Source: Nostoc mirabile CHAB5784 (GTDB lineage Bacteria; Cyanobacteriota; Cyanobacteriia; Cyanobacteriales; Nostocaceae). From it: a DNA stretch of 64,000 nucleotides. The DNA lies in contig NZ_JAIVFS010000025.1 of assembly GCF_020829645.1 (NCBI RefSeq), positions 39,618 to 103,617 of the forward strand. Reading direction: 5' to 3'. The notes below the pieces were generated by a model that saw only the letters and a program-made list of their open reading frames with translations, did no database searches and was not told where the DNA came from. A program made the translations under genes and the position numbers. Positions 50,794-60,448 of this stretch are shown in pieces. Every line of letters begins with the position of its first letter. The stretch's first letter is position 1.

Positions 50794-53700
50794 GTGGTAT
50801 TACAAGTACAAACAAGCACCTACGAAGCTAAAACCCAAGAAATTGCTAAACAACTTCTTACAGCGACGCAGGAAAATCGTTCGTTTTTTTCTTCCCTGCG
50901 GGATCAAATGCGCTGGGATGATAAGTTACTAGCTTGGGCGATGAGTAATCCTGGGTTGCGGGTGCAACTATTTCGCTTTATAGATACGCTACCTGCTTTA
51001 CACAGTAAATCAGAAATTGCCTCACATTTACAAGAATATTTAGGAGATGAGTCTGTAGAATTGCCGGCAGCTTTGAAGGGAATGCTAAACTTTGCTAACC
51101 CCGACTCAATGCCAGGACAAGTTGCTGCTACAACCGTTGGTACAGCCGTTGAAACTCTTGCTCATAAATATATTTCTGGGGAAAATATTAAACAAGTCAT
51201 CAAAACAGTTGAACGACTACGAAAAGAAAAAATGGCTTTCACCATCGATTTACTTGGTGAAGCGGTGATTACCGAAGCCGAAGCGCAGTCTTATCTAGAA
51301 CGCTATCTAGAATTAATCCAACAATTGGTGGAAGCATCGAAAAATTGGGCAGTTATCCCGGCTATTGATGAGGCTGATGGCGAACCAATCCCAAAAGTTC
51401 AGGTTTCTGTGAAGTTAACGGCGTTTTATTCGCAATTTGACCCTTTAGATGCTAAAGGTAGTGAGGAGCGAGTTAGCGATCGCATTCGTATTCTCTTACG
51501 TCGTGCTAAAGAATTAGGCGCAGCTGTGCATTTTGATATGGAACAGTATGCCTATAAAGACATAACTCTTAGCATCCTGAAAAAACTGCTACTAGAAGAA
51601 GAGTTTCGGCAACGCACAGATATTGGGATAACTATTCAAGCATATCTGCGTGATAGCGAGCAAGATACTAAAGACCTAATTTCCTGGTTGAAAGAACGTG
51701 GCTATCCCCTAACAATCCGCTTGGTGAAAGGCGCATATTGGGATCAGGAAACTATCAAAGCAGCGCAGAAGCATTGGCCACAGCCAGTTTACAACGACAA
51801 AGCGGCAACTGATGCTAACTTTGAAACCATCACTCAGTTGTTGCTAGAAAATCATCAATATGTGTATTCTGCCATTGGTAGCCATAATGTGCGATCGCAC
51901 TCTCGCGCCATTGCCATAGCTGAAAGTTTAAATGTCCCCCGCCGTCGCTTTGAATTACAAGTCCTCTACGGTATGGGTGATAAAGTTGCCAAGGCTTTGG
52001 TTGACAGGGGTTATCGAGTCAGAGTTTACTGTCCCTACGGTGAATTATTACCTGGAATGGCGTATTTAATTCGCCGATTGTTGGAAAATACCGCTAATAG
52101 TTCTTTTTTACGGCAAAATCTCGAAAATCGACCAATTGAAGAATTATTAGCGCCGCCGATTGTCAAAGATGAAAAGAACTCTTTAACTCCTAACGTACAG
52201 ACGCGATTAATCGCGTCTCTACAAACTCCTAACTCCTCACTCCTAACTCCTAACTCTCATTTCCTCGGTGCTGCTGATACCGATTACGCCCAGGAGGAGG
52301 TGAGAACGAAGGCAGCGCAAGCTTTTCAAAGCGTTCGCCAACAGTTGGGTAAAACTTATTTACCCCTAATTAATGGCGAGTATGTTAATCCGCCGGAATT
52401 TGTTGATTCTCTCAATCCTTCTAATTTCAGTGAAGTAGTTGGTAAAGTTGGGTTGATTAGCGTTGAACAAGCAGAACAGGCGATGCAAGCTGCGAAAGCG
52501 GCCTTTCCTGGATGGAAAAAAACACCAGCTAAACAACGCGCTGATATTTTGCGGAAAGCGGGTGATTTGATGGAACTCCGCCGCGCTGAACTTTCAGTTT
52601 GGATAGTTTTGGAAGTTGGGAAACCCGTTAAGGAAGCTGATGGAGAGGTTTCGGAAGCGATAGACTTTTGTCGGTACTACGCTGATGAGATAGAACGGTT
52701 AGATAAAGGTGTTAATTATGACATACCTGGTGAAACTAATCATTATATCTACCAGCCACGGGGAATTGCTGTAGTGATTTCTCCCTGGAATTTTCCACTG
52801 GCGATCGCTTGCGGTATGACTGTCGCAGCTTTGGTTTCAGGCAATTGTACTCTCCTCAAACCTGCGGAAACATCTTCTGTGATTGCAGCGAAACTCACAG
52901 AAATCTTAGTAGATGCTGGTTTTCCTAAAGGTGTATTTCAATACGTACCCGGCAAGGGTTCGCAAGTCGGCGCTTATTTGGTAAATCATCCAGATACTCA
53001 TGTAATTGCTTTTACTGGTTCCCAAGAAGTCGGTTGTAGAATTTACGCAGAGGCGGCAATCTTAAAACCCGGACAAAAGCACATGAAACGGGTGATTGCT
53101 GAAATGGGTGGCAAGAATGCCATTATTGTAGATGAAAGTGCTGATTTAGACCAAGCCGTTGTGGGGATAGTGCAGTCGGCATTTGGTTACAGTGGACAAA
53201 AATGTTCTGCTGCTTCAAGAGTGATTGTGCTGCAACCGATTTATGATGCCTTTGTGCAACGGTTGGTGGAAGCGACAAAATCCTTGAACATTGGGGAAGC
53301 AGAGTTACCGAGTACACAAGTTGGGCCGGTGATTGATGCTAATGCCCGCGATCGCATCCGCGAGTATATTGAAAAGGGTAAGGCAGAAGCACAAGTGGCA
53401 TTAGAATTACCAGCACCCAAACAAGGATATTTTATCGGCCCAGTCATCTTTAGTGAAGTATCGCCAAATGCGGTAATTTCCCAGGAAGAAATTTTTGGCC
53501 CTGTGCTGGCAGTAATTCCGGTGAAAGATTTCCAGGAAGCCTTAGCAGTCGCCAACGGTACAAACTACGCCTTAACTGGAGGACTTTATTCTAGAACACC
53601 TTCGCACATTCAGCAGGCGCAGACAGAATTTGAAGTTGGGAATTTGTACATCAACCGCAATATTACAGGAGCGATCGTTGGGCGGCAACCCTTTGGTGGA

Positions 53701-53826
53701 TTCAAACTTTCTGGAGTAGGTTCTAAAGCTGGAGGCCCTGATTACCTCTTGCAATTCCTCGAACCACGCGCGGTGACAGAAAATATTCAGCGCCAAGGTT
53801 TTGCACCAATTGAAGGGGCAGATTAA
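50794..53826 (+). CDS. putA: Bifunctional proline dehydrogenase / glutamate semialdehyde dehydrogenase
   Basis: The 1010-residue enzyme oxidises proline to glutamate in two steps. The N-terminal half (about 80-460) is the FAD proline dehydrogenase barrel (KLTAFYSQFDP, RLVKGAYWDQE, ALVDRGYRVRVYCPYGE); the C-terminal half (about 510-1000) is the aldehyde dehydrogenase with Glu in IAEMGGKNAI and catalytic Cys in YSGQKCSAASRV. There is no DNA-binding domain. Between the halves (about residues 462-490) is an insertion made of the AGACGCGATTAATCGCGTCT palindrome (52199-52218) and CTCCTAA heptamers, read in frame. The start is GTG at 50794. It is transcribed alone. Confidence 0.95.
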   Translation: MVLQVQTSTYEAKTQEIAKQLLTATQENRSFFSSLRDQMRWDDKLLAWAMSNPGLRVQLFRFIDTLPALHSKSEIASHLQEYLGDESVELPAALKGMLNFANPDSMPGQVAATTVGTAVETLAHKYISGENIKQVIKTVERLRKEKMAFTIDLLGEAVITEAEAQSYLERYLELIQQLVEASKNWAVIPAIDEADGEPIPKVQVSVKLTAFYSQFDPLDAKGSEERVSDRIRILLRRAKELGAAVHFDMEQYAYKDITLSILKKLLLEEEFRQRTDIGITIQAYLRDSEQDTKDLISWLKERGYPLTIRLVKGAYWDQETIKAAQKHWPQPVYNDKAATDANFETITQLLLENHQYVYSAIGSHNVRSHSRAIAIAESLNVPRRRFELQVLYGMGDKVAKALVDRGYRVRVYCPYGELLPGMAYLIRRLLENTANSSFLRQNLENRPIEELLAPPIVKDEKNSLTPNVQTRLIASLQTPNSSLLTPNSHFLGAADTDYAQEEVRTKAAQAFQSVRQQLGKTYLPLINGEYVNPPEFVDSLNPSNFSEVVGKVGLISVEQAEQAMQAAKAAFPGWKKTPAKQRADILRKAGDLMELRRAELSVWIVLEVGKPVKEADGEVSEAIDFCRYYADEIERLDKGVNYDIPGETNHYIYQPRGIAVVISPWNFPLAIACGMTVAALVSGNCTLLKPAETSSVIAAKLTEILVDAGFPKGVFQYVPGKGSQVGAYLVNHPDTHVIAFTGSQEVGCRIYAEAAILKPGQKHMKRVIAEMGGKNAIIVDESADLDQAVVGIVQSAFGYSGQKCSAASRVIVLQPIYDAFVQRLVEATKSLNIGEAELPSTQVGPVIDANARDRIREYIEKGKAEAQVALELPAPKQGYFIGPVIFSEVSPNAVISQEEIFGPVLAVIPVKDFQEALAVANGTNYALTGGLYSRTPSHIQQAQTEFEVGNLYINRNITGAIVGRQPFGGFKLSGVGSKAGGPDYLLQFLEPRAVTENIQRQGFAPIEGAD
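52199..52258. repeat. Palindrome plus heptamer repeat inside putA
   Basis: The 20-bp palindrome AGACGCGATTAATCGCGTCT is followed at once by ACTCCTA-type heptamers. Both are dispersed repeats seen elsewhere (palindrome in hpnG at 29851-29870 and, with one change, at 19418-19437). The insertion keeps the reading frame and lies in the linker between the two enzyme domains. Confidence 0.85.
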
Positions 53827-53894
53827 AGCTTGTAGGGTGGGCAATGCCCACCTTTTTTATATACTATATATAGAAAGAGTTGGATGAGTAATTT

Positions 53895-54043
53895 ATATCA
53901 TGTTCGCTTGATTACTTATTAAACCCGAAGAACCCCACCCCGCCAAAGCTACGCTTCGTCTCCCCTCCCCGCTTGCGGGGAGGGGATTAAGGGGTGGGGT
54001 GCAATGACTGTGGAAATCATAACTAATTATGCGAACATGATAT
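53895..54043. mobile_element. MITE-like element with ATATCATGTTCGC ends
   Basis: A 149-bp element has perfect 13-bp ends ATATCATGTTCGC / GCGAACATGATAT and the same CCAAAGCT and CTCCCCTCCCCGC core as the element at 3491-3637, inverted relative to it. Its right end contains the ATG (54037-54039) that is the likely start of the GNAT gene. Confidence 0.8.
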
Positions 54044-54477
54044 TAATCATAAAAGTTGCTGATTTACCTGAAGAATTTCCAGCGATCGCAGCAATTAGAA
54101 AATCAGTTTTTCAGGAAGAACAAGGGGTAAATCCCGCTTTAGAGTTTGATGGTAAAGATGAAATATCTCAGCATTTGATTGCTTATTTAGATGAGAAAGC
54201 TGTAGGTACTACCAGAATTAGATATTTAGATGAAAAAACAGCCAAAATAGAAAGACTTGCTGTTTTATCTACAGCAAGAGGGCAGGGTATTGGGAAGAAA
54301 ATCATGGAAAATGCACTACAGATTATAGCTAGTAAAAATGTTCGAGAAGTTGTGATTCACGCCCAAGAGTCTGTAAAAGTTTTATACCAAAAATTAAACT
54401 TTGTAGAAGAAGGAGAAATATTTGAAGAAGCTGGGATTCTCCATGTGAAAATGAGAAAAATTTTCTACTTAGAATGA
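54037..54477 (+). CDS. GNAT-family N-acetyltransferase
   Basis: From the ATG at 54037 the product has 146 residues with the GNAT fold: AIRKSVFQEEQGV (helix 1), RIRYLDEKTAKIERLAVLSTARGQGIGKKIM (the acetyl-CoA pyrophosphate loop RGQGIG), and VIHAQESVKVLYQKLNFVEEGEIF. It resembles the ElaA/YjcF group that acetylates unknown small molecules. The longer frame from 54004 would be encoded by the MITE and is rejected. The start codon itself lies in the element's terminal repeat, so the insertion has set or replaced the translation start and promoter. Confidence 0.85.
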   Translation: MILIIKVADLPEEFPAIAAIRKSVFQEEQGVNPALEFDGKDEISQHLIAYLDEKAVGTTRIRYLDEKTAKIERLAVLSTARGQGIGKKIMENALQIIASKNVREVVIHAQESVKVLYQKLNFVEEGEIFEEAGILHVKMRKIFYLE

Positions 54478-54613
54478 TTTAGGATTGCTATATCGATTGC
54501 GTTGTTAACACTATTTTCATTAATAAATCGAATGCGAGATGCCTATAATAGCACCTCACATTTCCAGAATTTATTATTTTTATCTGGCTAGAATCATCAA
54601 GCGCTCATCACGA

Positions 54614-57127
54614 TTAAGCAATCACATAAAAATTGTTATTGGTTAGTGACACTCCACCAAATAGTTGTGCAAATTTTACCTGAGTAAACGCATCTGCACT
54701 GCCATCTTGGTCAAAGTACAATGCACCTGTACTGTTATCATAGATAAATCGTTGAGCGATCGTTGTTGCAGATGTTCCAAGTGTAAACCGACTAGCAGAG
54801 AGGAAATATAGAGATAACCCCCCACCAAAACCAGCAGCCGATACCTGAATATCTTCATTATTTGCGTTGAAGTCATAAATACTATCAACGCCTTCGTTAT
54901 AACTATTGAAAGCAAAGGTATCAGCACCATTTCCTCCATAGAGGGTATCATTACCGTTCCCACCTGTTAGGGTATCATTCCCAGCGCCACCCTTGAGGGT
55001 GTTATTGCCCAAGGCGCCAGAGGCAGAGAGGAAATCATTGCCATTGCCCCCATCAAGTAGATTATCGCCTGTAGAATTGTCAACCTTCAAGATATCGTTA
55101 CCAGCGCCACCGTTGAGGGTATTATTACCTGAGGCGATATTACCGTCAAGGTTGCCAGAGGCCAAGAGATAATCATTGCCATTGCCCCCAGAGAGTAGGT
55201 TATCGCCTTTTGATATGTCAGCATTTAAGGTATCGTTACCAGCACCACCGTTGAGGGTGTTCTTGCCAGAAGCTTCATAAATGTAGTTGTAGATGTCGTT
55301 TTCCAAGTAGTAGTTGTAGTAGGAGCGAGAGGCAAAGAGATAATCATTGCCATTGCCCCCAGAGAGTAGGTTATCACCCGGTGAACCGTCAACATTCAAG
55401 GTATCGTCACCAGCACCACCGTTTAGCGTGTTATTTCCAAAAGCGCCATCATCGTTGTAATAATACTGGCGAGAGACAAAAAGAGAATCATTACCATCGC
55501 CCCCATTTAGAAGGTTATCGCTTTGTGGTAGGTAAACATTCAAGGTATCGTCACCAGCACCACCGTTTAGGGTGTTATTTCCAAAAGCGCCATCATCGTT
55601 GTAATAATACTGGCGAGAGACAAAAAGAGAATCATTACCATCGCCCCCATTTAGAAGGTTATCGCTTTGTGGTAGGTCAACATTCAAGGTATCGTCACCA
55701 GCGCCACCGTTTAGGGTGTTATTTCCAGGAACATTATTGAATTCTTGGAAGGATTCAAAGTAGCCATAGACAGAGAGAGAATCATTGCCATCGCCCCCAA
55801 AGACTAGGTTATCGCCTGTTCCACCAACAATCAAGGTATCGTTACCATCGCCACCGTTGAGAGTGTTATTACCTGAGGAGTCAAAGAGACTGCCTCTAAT
55901 TGTGTAGGCATAGGAACTGAGATAATCATTGCCATCGCCCCCAAAGACTAGGTTATCGCCTGTTGAAGATCGAACATCCAAGGTATCGTTACCATCACCA
56001 CCGTTGAGTGTGTTATTGCCTGAAGTCTCATATTTCTCAAAGTAGAAGTAGTCGAAGTAACCAGAGGCAGAGAGATAATCATTGCCATTGTCCCCAAAAA
56101 GTAGGTTATCACCTGTTGAACCGTCAACATCCAAGGTATCGTCACCAGCGCCACCGTTGAGGGTGTTATTCCCTGAAGTAGAATACAAGGGGTAGCGATA
56201 GGTGTTGGAGGCAAAGAGATAATCATTGCCATTGTCCCCAGAGAGTAGGTTATCGCCTGTTGAACCCTCAACATTCAAGGTATCGTTACCAGTGCCACCG
56301 TTGAGGATGTTGTTGCCACTATCATCAATGAGAGTATCATTCCCCGTACCACCTCGCAGCAGGTCTTTATCAGTACCACCAACAAGGGTGTCATTGCCCA
56401 GATCACCAATGAGAGTATCATTCCCCGTACCACCGCGCAGCAGGTCGTTGCCACTTTTGCCGTTGATGGTGTCATTACCTCCCTGACCATTGATGACATC
56501 ATTTGAGTTGTCAAAGCCGATGACATAGTTATTCAGGTCGTTAAAAAAGGTAACTCTCTTCTTGTTGAACGGGTTCTCTTGGGTGGAGTTGGCATTGACG
56601 ACATCAAAGCTATCACTGATGGTGCTTTGCGCAGAAAACTGGATATTGCCCAGCGTTGATAGGTTATCTAGGTTTTCCAGGGTAAAGTTTTGCAAGATGA
56701 CTTTCGTCTCAACGAAATCTGGATCGCCAGAGTAAACCAGATAGTTACCAACCAGATCACCCAGATCACCCACCTCTTCAAAGGTAATTTCCAGATTGTT
56801 ACCATTTTGGACGAGTAGCAGATTTCGGGCAGTTCTATCTTGGAATATCAGGGTATCCACTTCGGCAATGACTGCTGCCGAGGGATTTGAGCCTTTACCT
56901 ACGCCACCGAAATCGGTGATAATATCGATGCCGTCGTACAAGTCATAAACAAATTTATCCTTGCCGCTGCCACCAGTCAGGATATCATTGTTCCTACCAC
57001 CTGTGATGGTATCGTTCCCTCTTAGACCGTCAATTGTATCCCCGTCGAAGTAGTCGTCAATTGTATCCCCGTCGAAGTAGTCGCCCACTAGAGTATCATT
57101 ACCGTTGGTTCCAATGATATTTGCCAT
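54614..57127 (-). CDS. RTX (hemolysin-type calcium-binding repeat) protein
   Basis: The 837-residue secreted protein starts with a few RTX nonapeptides, then a non-repeat module (about 75-200: ITDFGGVGKGSNPSAAVIAE…) that is homologous to one in the FG-GAP/RTX protein at 11119-14091. Next come about ten blocks of 46-60 residues of the type SGNNTLNGGAGDDTLNVDGSTGDNLL. The C-terminus is the usual cyanobacterial RTX ending with DFNANNEDIQVSAAGFGG. There is no N-terminal signal peptide; type I secretion is expected. It contains no cysteine and no internal methionine. Two 144-bp blocks are nearly identical. The function (adhesin, surface layer) is unknown. Confidence 0.85.
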   Translation of the reverse strand: MANIIGTNGNDTLVGDYFDGDTIDDYFDGDTIDGLRGNDTITGGRNNDILTGGSGKDKFVYDLYDGIDIITDFGGVGKGSNPSAAVIAEVDTLIFQDRTARNLLLVQNGNNLEITFEEVGDLGDLVGNYLVYSGDPDFVETKVILQNFTLENLDNLSTLGNIQFSAQSTISDSFDVVNANSTQENPFNKKRVTFFNDLNNYVIGFDNSNDVINGQGGNDTINGKSGNDLLRGGTGNDTLIGDLGNDTLVGGTDKDLLRGGTGNDTLIDDSGNNILNGGTGNDTLNVEGSTGDNLLSGDNGNDYLFASNTYRYPLYSTSGNNTLNGGAGDDTLDVDGSTGDNLLFGDNGNDYLSASGYFDYFYFEKYETSGNNTLNGGDGNDTLDVRSSTGDNLVFGGDGNDYLSSYAYTIRGSLFDSSGNNTLNGGDGNDTLIVGGTGDNLVFGGDGNDSLSVYGYFESFQEFNNVPGNNTLNGGAGDDTLNVDLPQSDNLLNGGDGNDSLFVSRQYYYNDDGAFGNNTLNGGAGDDTLNVYLPQSDNLLNGGDGNDSLFVSRQYYYNDDGAFGNNTLNGGAGDDTLNVDGSPGDNLLSGGNGNDYLFASRSYYNYYLENDIYNYIYEASGKNTLNGGAGNDTLNADISKGDNLLSGGNGNDYLLASGNLDGNIASGNNTLNGGAGNDILKVDNSTGDNLLDGGNGNDFLSASGALGNNTLKGGAGNDTLTGGNGNDTLYGGNGADTFAFNSYNEGVDSIYDFNANNEDIQVSAAGFGGGLSLYFLSASRFTLGTSATTIAQRFIYDNSTGALYFDQDGSADAFTQVKFAQLFGGVSLTNNNFYVIA
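55391..55678. repeat. Recent tandem duplication inside the RTX gene
   Basis: Two consecutive 144-bp units (55391-55534 and 55535-55678) differ at about two positions, while neighbouring RTX blocks are much more diverged. 144 bp equals 48 codons, so the frame is kept. This shows ongoing repeat expansion in the protein. Confidence 0.85.
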
Positions 57128-57759
57128 AACTTTTACCTACCTGAATCGATTTTTTACTAACTTAAGTTATCAACCTACTGTTACACCATTTCACTTTAAT
57201 AATGATACAAATACCCTGGTAAGGGCATGGCAATGCCCATTGGTGTCAACTTAACGTGAAACTCTTGTAAAGACGTGATATTGAGTTCCCCAGTTTTGTC
57301 TAAAGCCAAAACTTCCCCTCCCCGCAAGCAAGGAGGGGATTGAGGGGTGGGGTAAAACGCTTGTGGATAAGCGTTTGAGCTTAAGTTGACACCTATGGGC
57401 ATTGCGCCTTGCCCCTACGAGAAATCTATATGTATCAGGATTTTCGTGAATTGGTATTAGTGCTGTTTTAGGACACAATTAACTCGCAAAGAGTTGAAGC
57501 TTTTGGCAACATGATAACTAAATACAAAATATTTACTTAGATGTCTATACTTAAAGAGACATCTTTGCATAGTCTTCACATTATTGATTGATAAATGTAT
57601 ATAAAAATACTGAACTTTGTATAATATTCACACTTTTATATTGATGGCAGCGATGCCTGGGTTAGGCTACGCCTAAGGGATGATGAAGGTTAGATGATCG
57701 CCTCGCATGATTTTACAATACCTCTTTAAGACTAAAAATATGAATGCGATCGCTCCGCT
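57128..57759. other. Intergenic region between RTX gene and histidine kinase
   Basis: About 630 bp with no gene: a MITE-like element (57233-57402), then an AT-rich stretch (57480-57640) that could hold the RTX promoter only in its left part. Nothing else recognised. Confidence 0.5.
57233..57402. mobile_element. MITE-like element with ATGCCCATTGGTGTCAACTT ends
   Basis: Inverted ends, ATGCCCATTGGTGTCAACTT followed by AA (57233-57254) and its complement with one change (57381-57402), bound 170 bp with a CTCCCCGC…GGAGGGG core. A lone end (GGTGTCAACTTAAGCTCAAA) is found near 43465-43485. Confidence 0.7.
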
Positions 57760-59988
57760 CTAAAAGGATGTTTGGTTGTTCTGAAAATCGCTATAACTCA
57801 AATATCGTGTCAATATTGACTCTAATTGGACTACCCGAATTGGTTTAAGAAGATAGTCGTTAGCACCAGCTTGCAGAATAGAAAGCTTTTCCTGTGGAAG
57901 GTCACTAAAGCCCATCATCACCACCTGCAAATCTGGTAAATAAGGCTCTTGTTTGAGAACATTTAGCAAATCCCGGCTATTAGCATCACCTACTAACTGG
58001 ATATCCAACAAAATTAAATTTGGTCGGAGGTTTCGCACTTGTTCTAAAAATTTATTTACGCTGTCTATCCACTTAACTTTATAGCCAATTGTCTGAAGAT
58101 AATCTTGCAATACTATGGCAGTATTTTTATCTTCTTCCACAAGTAAAATGATTTTATTTTGGGGGGTAGCTGGGGAGGATGTTGCTGCTGTATCTTGCTG
58201 ATTTCCTTCATCTTGTTCTGTTTGCATATCCACTAAATTTGGTAGAAATAGAGTGAACTGACTACCTTCTCCCAAAGTCGATGTAACAGTCACATCTCCA
58301 CCATGCAAACGCGCTAATTTGCGTGTTAAAGCTAAACCCAAACCAGTACCTTCATACTGCCGATTTAACCGACTGTCAAGTTGTTTAAAGGGTTCAAATA
58401 GAAATTGAAACTGATTTGAGTCTATACCAATTCCAGTATCTGAAACTGTAAACGTTATTCCTTGCGATACTTTTTTGACTACCAGCGATACCTGACCGGC
58501 TGGGGTGAATTTAATCGCATTGGTGAGCAGGTTGAGTAGCATTTGCTTAATGCGCCGCTCATCAGCAATACAAATATCCTCTTCTAGGTCAATTTTACAG
58601 GTGAGTTGCAATCCCTGTTCTAAGGCGCGATCGCGCACTGTCCATATAGCATAATTACATAAATCTGACACTGGCAAAGCTGAGAGTAACAGTTCCTCTT
58701 TGCCTGCTTCTACCTTAGATAAATCAAGGATATCGTTAATCAGTGCCAGCAGATATTCACCACTACTGTATATACAATTTACATATTCGTTCTGCTTTTC
58801 ATTGAGAGAGCCAACTATTTCTTGTTGCAACAACTGCGACAAACCCATAATTGCATTGAGAGGCGTCCGCAACTCATGGCTCATGGTTGCTAAAAATTCA
58901 CTTTTTGCCCGACTGACAGCTTCTGCTGCTTCTTGAGAGGCACGAAGTTTCAACTCTGTTTCCTTACGTTCAGTAATATCCTCAATCATCGCTAGAAAAA
59001 ACTCAGGTTCACCATTGCTGGCTGGTATAACAGAAACAGAGATATGAGTCCAAACTAAGCTACCATTTTGATGCAGGCAGCGTCTTTCCATTTCAATCCG
59101 ATGTCTTTCGACAAACTGTTCCTGATGTTTGGAAGGTTGGAAGCCTACCCTCGAAGTTCTTTTTAAGTTTGTGTGAATTCCTGATATCAGTTGTTTGTAA
59201 AGTTTTAAATCCCCCCTTTGTGGGGAAATGTAATCTGTAAAGCGCTTGCCGTATAGCTCTTCTCGGCTGTATCCTAAAATCTCGCACAGTGCCAGATTAG
59301 TATCGACTATCTGCGCTTTCATATCTATAAGTCCAATGCCGATAGAAGAACGCTCAAAAATCGCCCGAAATTGCGCCTCACTATGTCGCAATGCTTCTTC
59401 TACGAGGTTTCGCTCCTTCGCTTCTATAGCCAGCGTCACGAAATCTGCAATCGAGCCAGCAAAAGTCTCTTCCTCCAAAGTCCATTGGCGTTCTTCGCCT
59501 ATGTGTTCGTGACAGACTACGCCTATCAAACGACCCTCTAGCCAAATCGGTGCATCCAGCAGGGATGTGATGCCCGAAACTGAAAGATAAGACTCGGATA
59601 ATTCTTGGGTTCTTGTATCGTTTATGGCATCATCTGCGGCAATGGTACGTTCTTCTTCTAAAGCTTGGAAATAAGCTGGATAATTTTTTTCTGAAAGCGA
59701 GTTACCAAAACTATGCTTCTTGGTATTTACATCATATAAATCGATGCATTCAATTTTTGAACGTTCTTGATTAAATAACCATACACCAACTCGCTTCACT
59801 AAAAGCGTCCGAGCAGCAGCCTCTGTTATTTCTCTTAAAGCCGCATTGAGATCACCTTGCTGAAATGTCTTGCTTCTTGCCAACTGCACCAGCGTCTGGC
59901 TTTGTTTTCGCCGACGATTTTCTTTGATTTGCAAAGCCTTTTGGGACTGGTTGCGCTCTGTAATATCTCTAGCTGACACCACCTGCAT
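57760..59988 (-). CDS. Hybrid sensor histidine kinase, probably truncated at the N-terminus
   Basis: The 742-residue product has a GAF domain (about 40-195), a PAS/PAC domain (about 205-345), a HisKA dimerisation domain with the phospho-histidine in SHELRTPLNA (near 372), an HATPase with DTGIGI and GTGLGLAL, and a receiver domain (about 625-735) with phospho-Asp in LILLDIQL and Lys in LLKPIR. The kinase core is complete. The first residues (VVSARDITER) are, however, the end of another PAC motif, whose upstream part is broken by a TGA and a frameshift (59989-60130). The ATG at 59988 is an internal methionine used by default, so the protein may be shortened or the gene decaying. Confidence 0.85.
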   Translation of the reverse strand: MQVVSARDITERNQSQKALQIKENRRRKQSQTLVQLARSKTFQQGDLNAALREITEAAARTLLVKRVGVWLFNQERSKIECIDLYDVNTKKHSFGNSLSEKNYPAYFQALEEERTIAADDAINDTRTQELSESYLSVSGITSLLDAPIWLEGRLIGVVCHEHIGEERQWTLEEETFAGSIADFVTLAIEAKERNLVEEALRHSEAQFRAIFERSSIGIGLIDMKAQIVDTNLALCEILGYSREELYGKRFTDYISPQRGDLKLYKQLISGIHTNLKRTSRVGFQPSKHQEQFVERHRIEMERRCLHQNGSLVWTHISVSVIPASNGEPEFFLAMIEDITERKETELKLRASQEAAEAVSRAKSEFLATMSHELRTPLNAIMGLSQLLQQEIVGSLNEKQNEYVNCIYSSGEYLLALINDILDLSKVEAGKEELLLSALPVSDLCNYAIWTVRDRALEQGLQLTCKIDLEEDICIADERRIKQMLLNLLTNAIKFTPAGQVSLVVKKVSQGITFTVSDTGIGIDSNQFQFLFEPFKQLDSRLNRQYEGTGLGLALTRKLARLHGGDVTVTSTLGEGSQFTLFLPNLVDMQTEQDEGNQQDTAATSSPATPQNKIILLVEEDKNTAIVLQDYLQTIGYKVKWIDSVNKFLEQVRNLRPNLILLDIQLVGDANSRDLLNVLKQEPYLPDLQVVMMGFSDLPQEKLSILQAGANDYLLKPIRVVQLESILTRYLSYSDFQNNQTSF

Positions 59989-60130
59989 TAGTTGACCTCA
60001 AGAAGAAACAATTTTGCCTTGCAGTTCTACAATAAAATTAGAACCGTCTTTGTATAACTACAATTACTTGATATGGTTTTTCATCACCGGAATGTATATT
60101 TTTTCTAATTAAAATTTATGATTTTGGATA
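59989..60130 (-). pseudogene. Eroded PAS/PAC coding sequence upstream of the kinase
   Basis: Reading upstream in the kinase frame gives YKDGSNFIVELQGKIVSS, then a TGA stop, then GQLMQVVSARDITER, which together form a typical PAC motif with one nonsense codon (TGA where CGA is expected). Further up, NIHSGDEKPYQVIV appears in a different frame, so there is also a frameshift. The original kinase had at least one more PAS domain. Confidence 0.7.
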
Positions 60131-60448
60131 AGATGTTTCAAAGTAGATTTTGTTCATCGTTTCTGTTACTTCATGACAGTGATTTTCGCCAGGGGATAAT
60201 TAGCATTTCCAAGAATTCTACTATCAAGTAATTCTACTATCAAGTAGTATAGTATTTTGAATTTGAGTCTATGGACTAGGAACTGGGGACTGAGGACTAG
60301 GAAAGACTCTTCTCAATACCCAACACTCAGTTTAATTTATTACTGAGTGTTGACTACCAAAACACGCTTAATTCTCCTAGAGAAAGATGCCTAATGACTC
60401 AAATTTTGCAAGAATTGAAGTGACGGCAGCTTTTGTGGAGGTGGAGCG
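60131..60448. other. Intergenic region upstream of the BtuF-like gene
   Basis: About 320 bp without a gene, AT-rich, with a direct repeat TAATTCTACTATCAAGTA around 60218-60250. GGAGGTGGAGCG just before 60449 is a good ribosome binding site for the next gene. Confidence 0.45.

Noticed and set aside
54004..54036. Start of the GNAT gene at 54004
   Set aside because: The first 11 codons are MITE sequence; the homologous part begins at the ATG at 54037.
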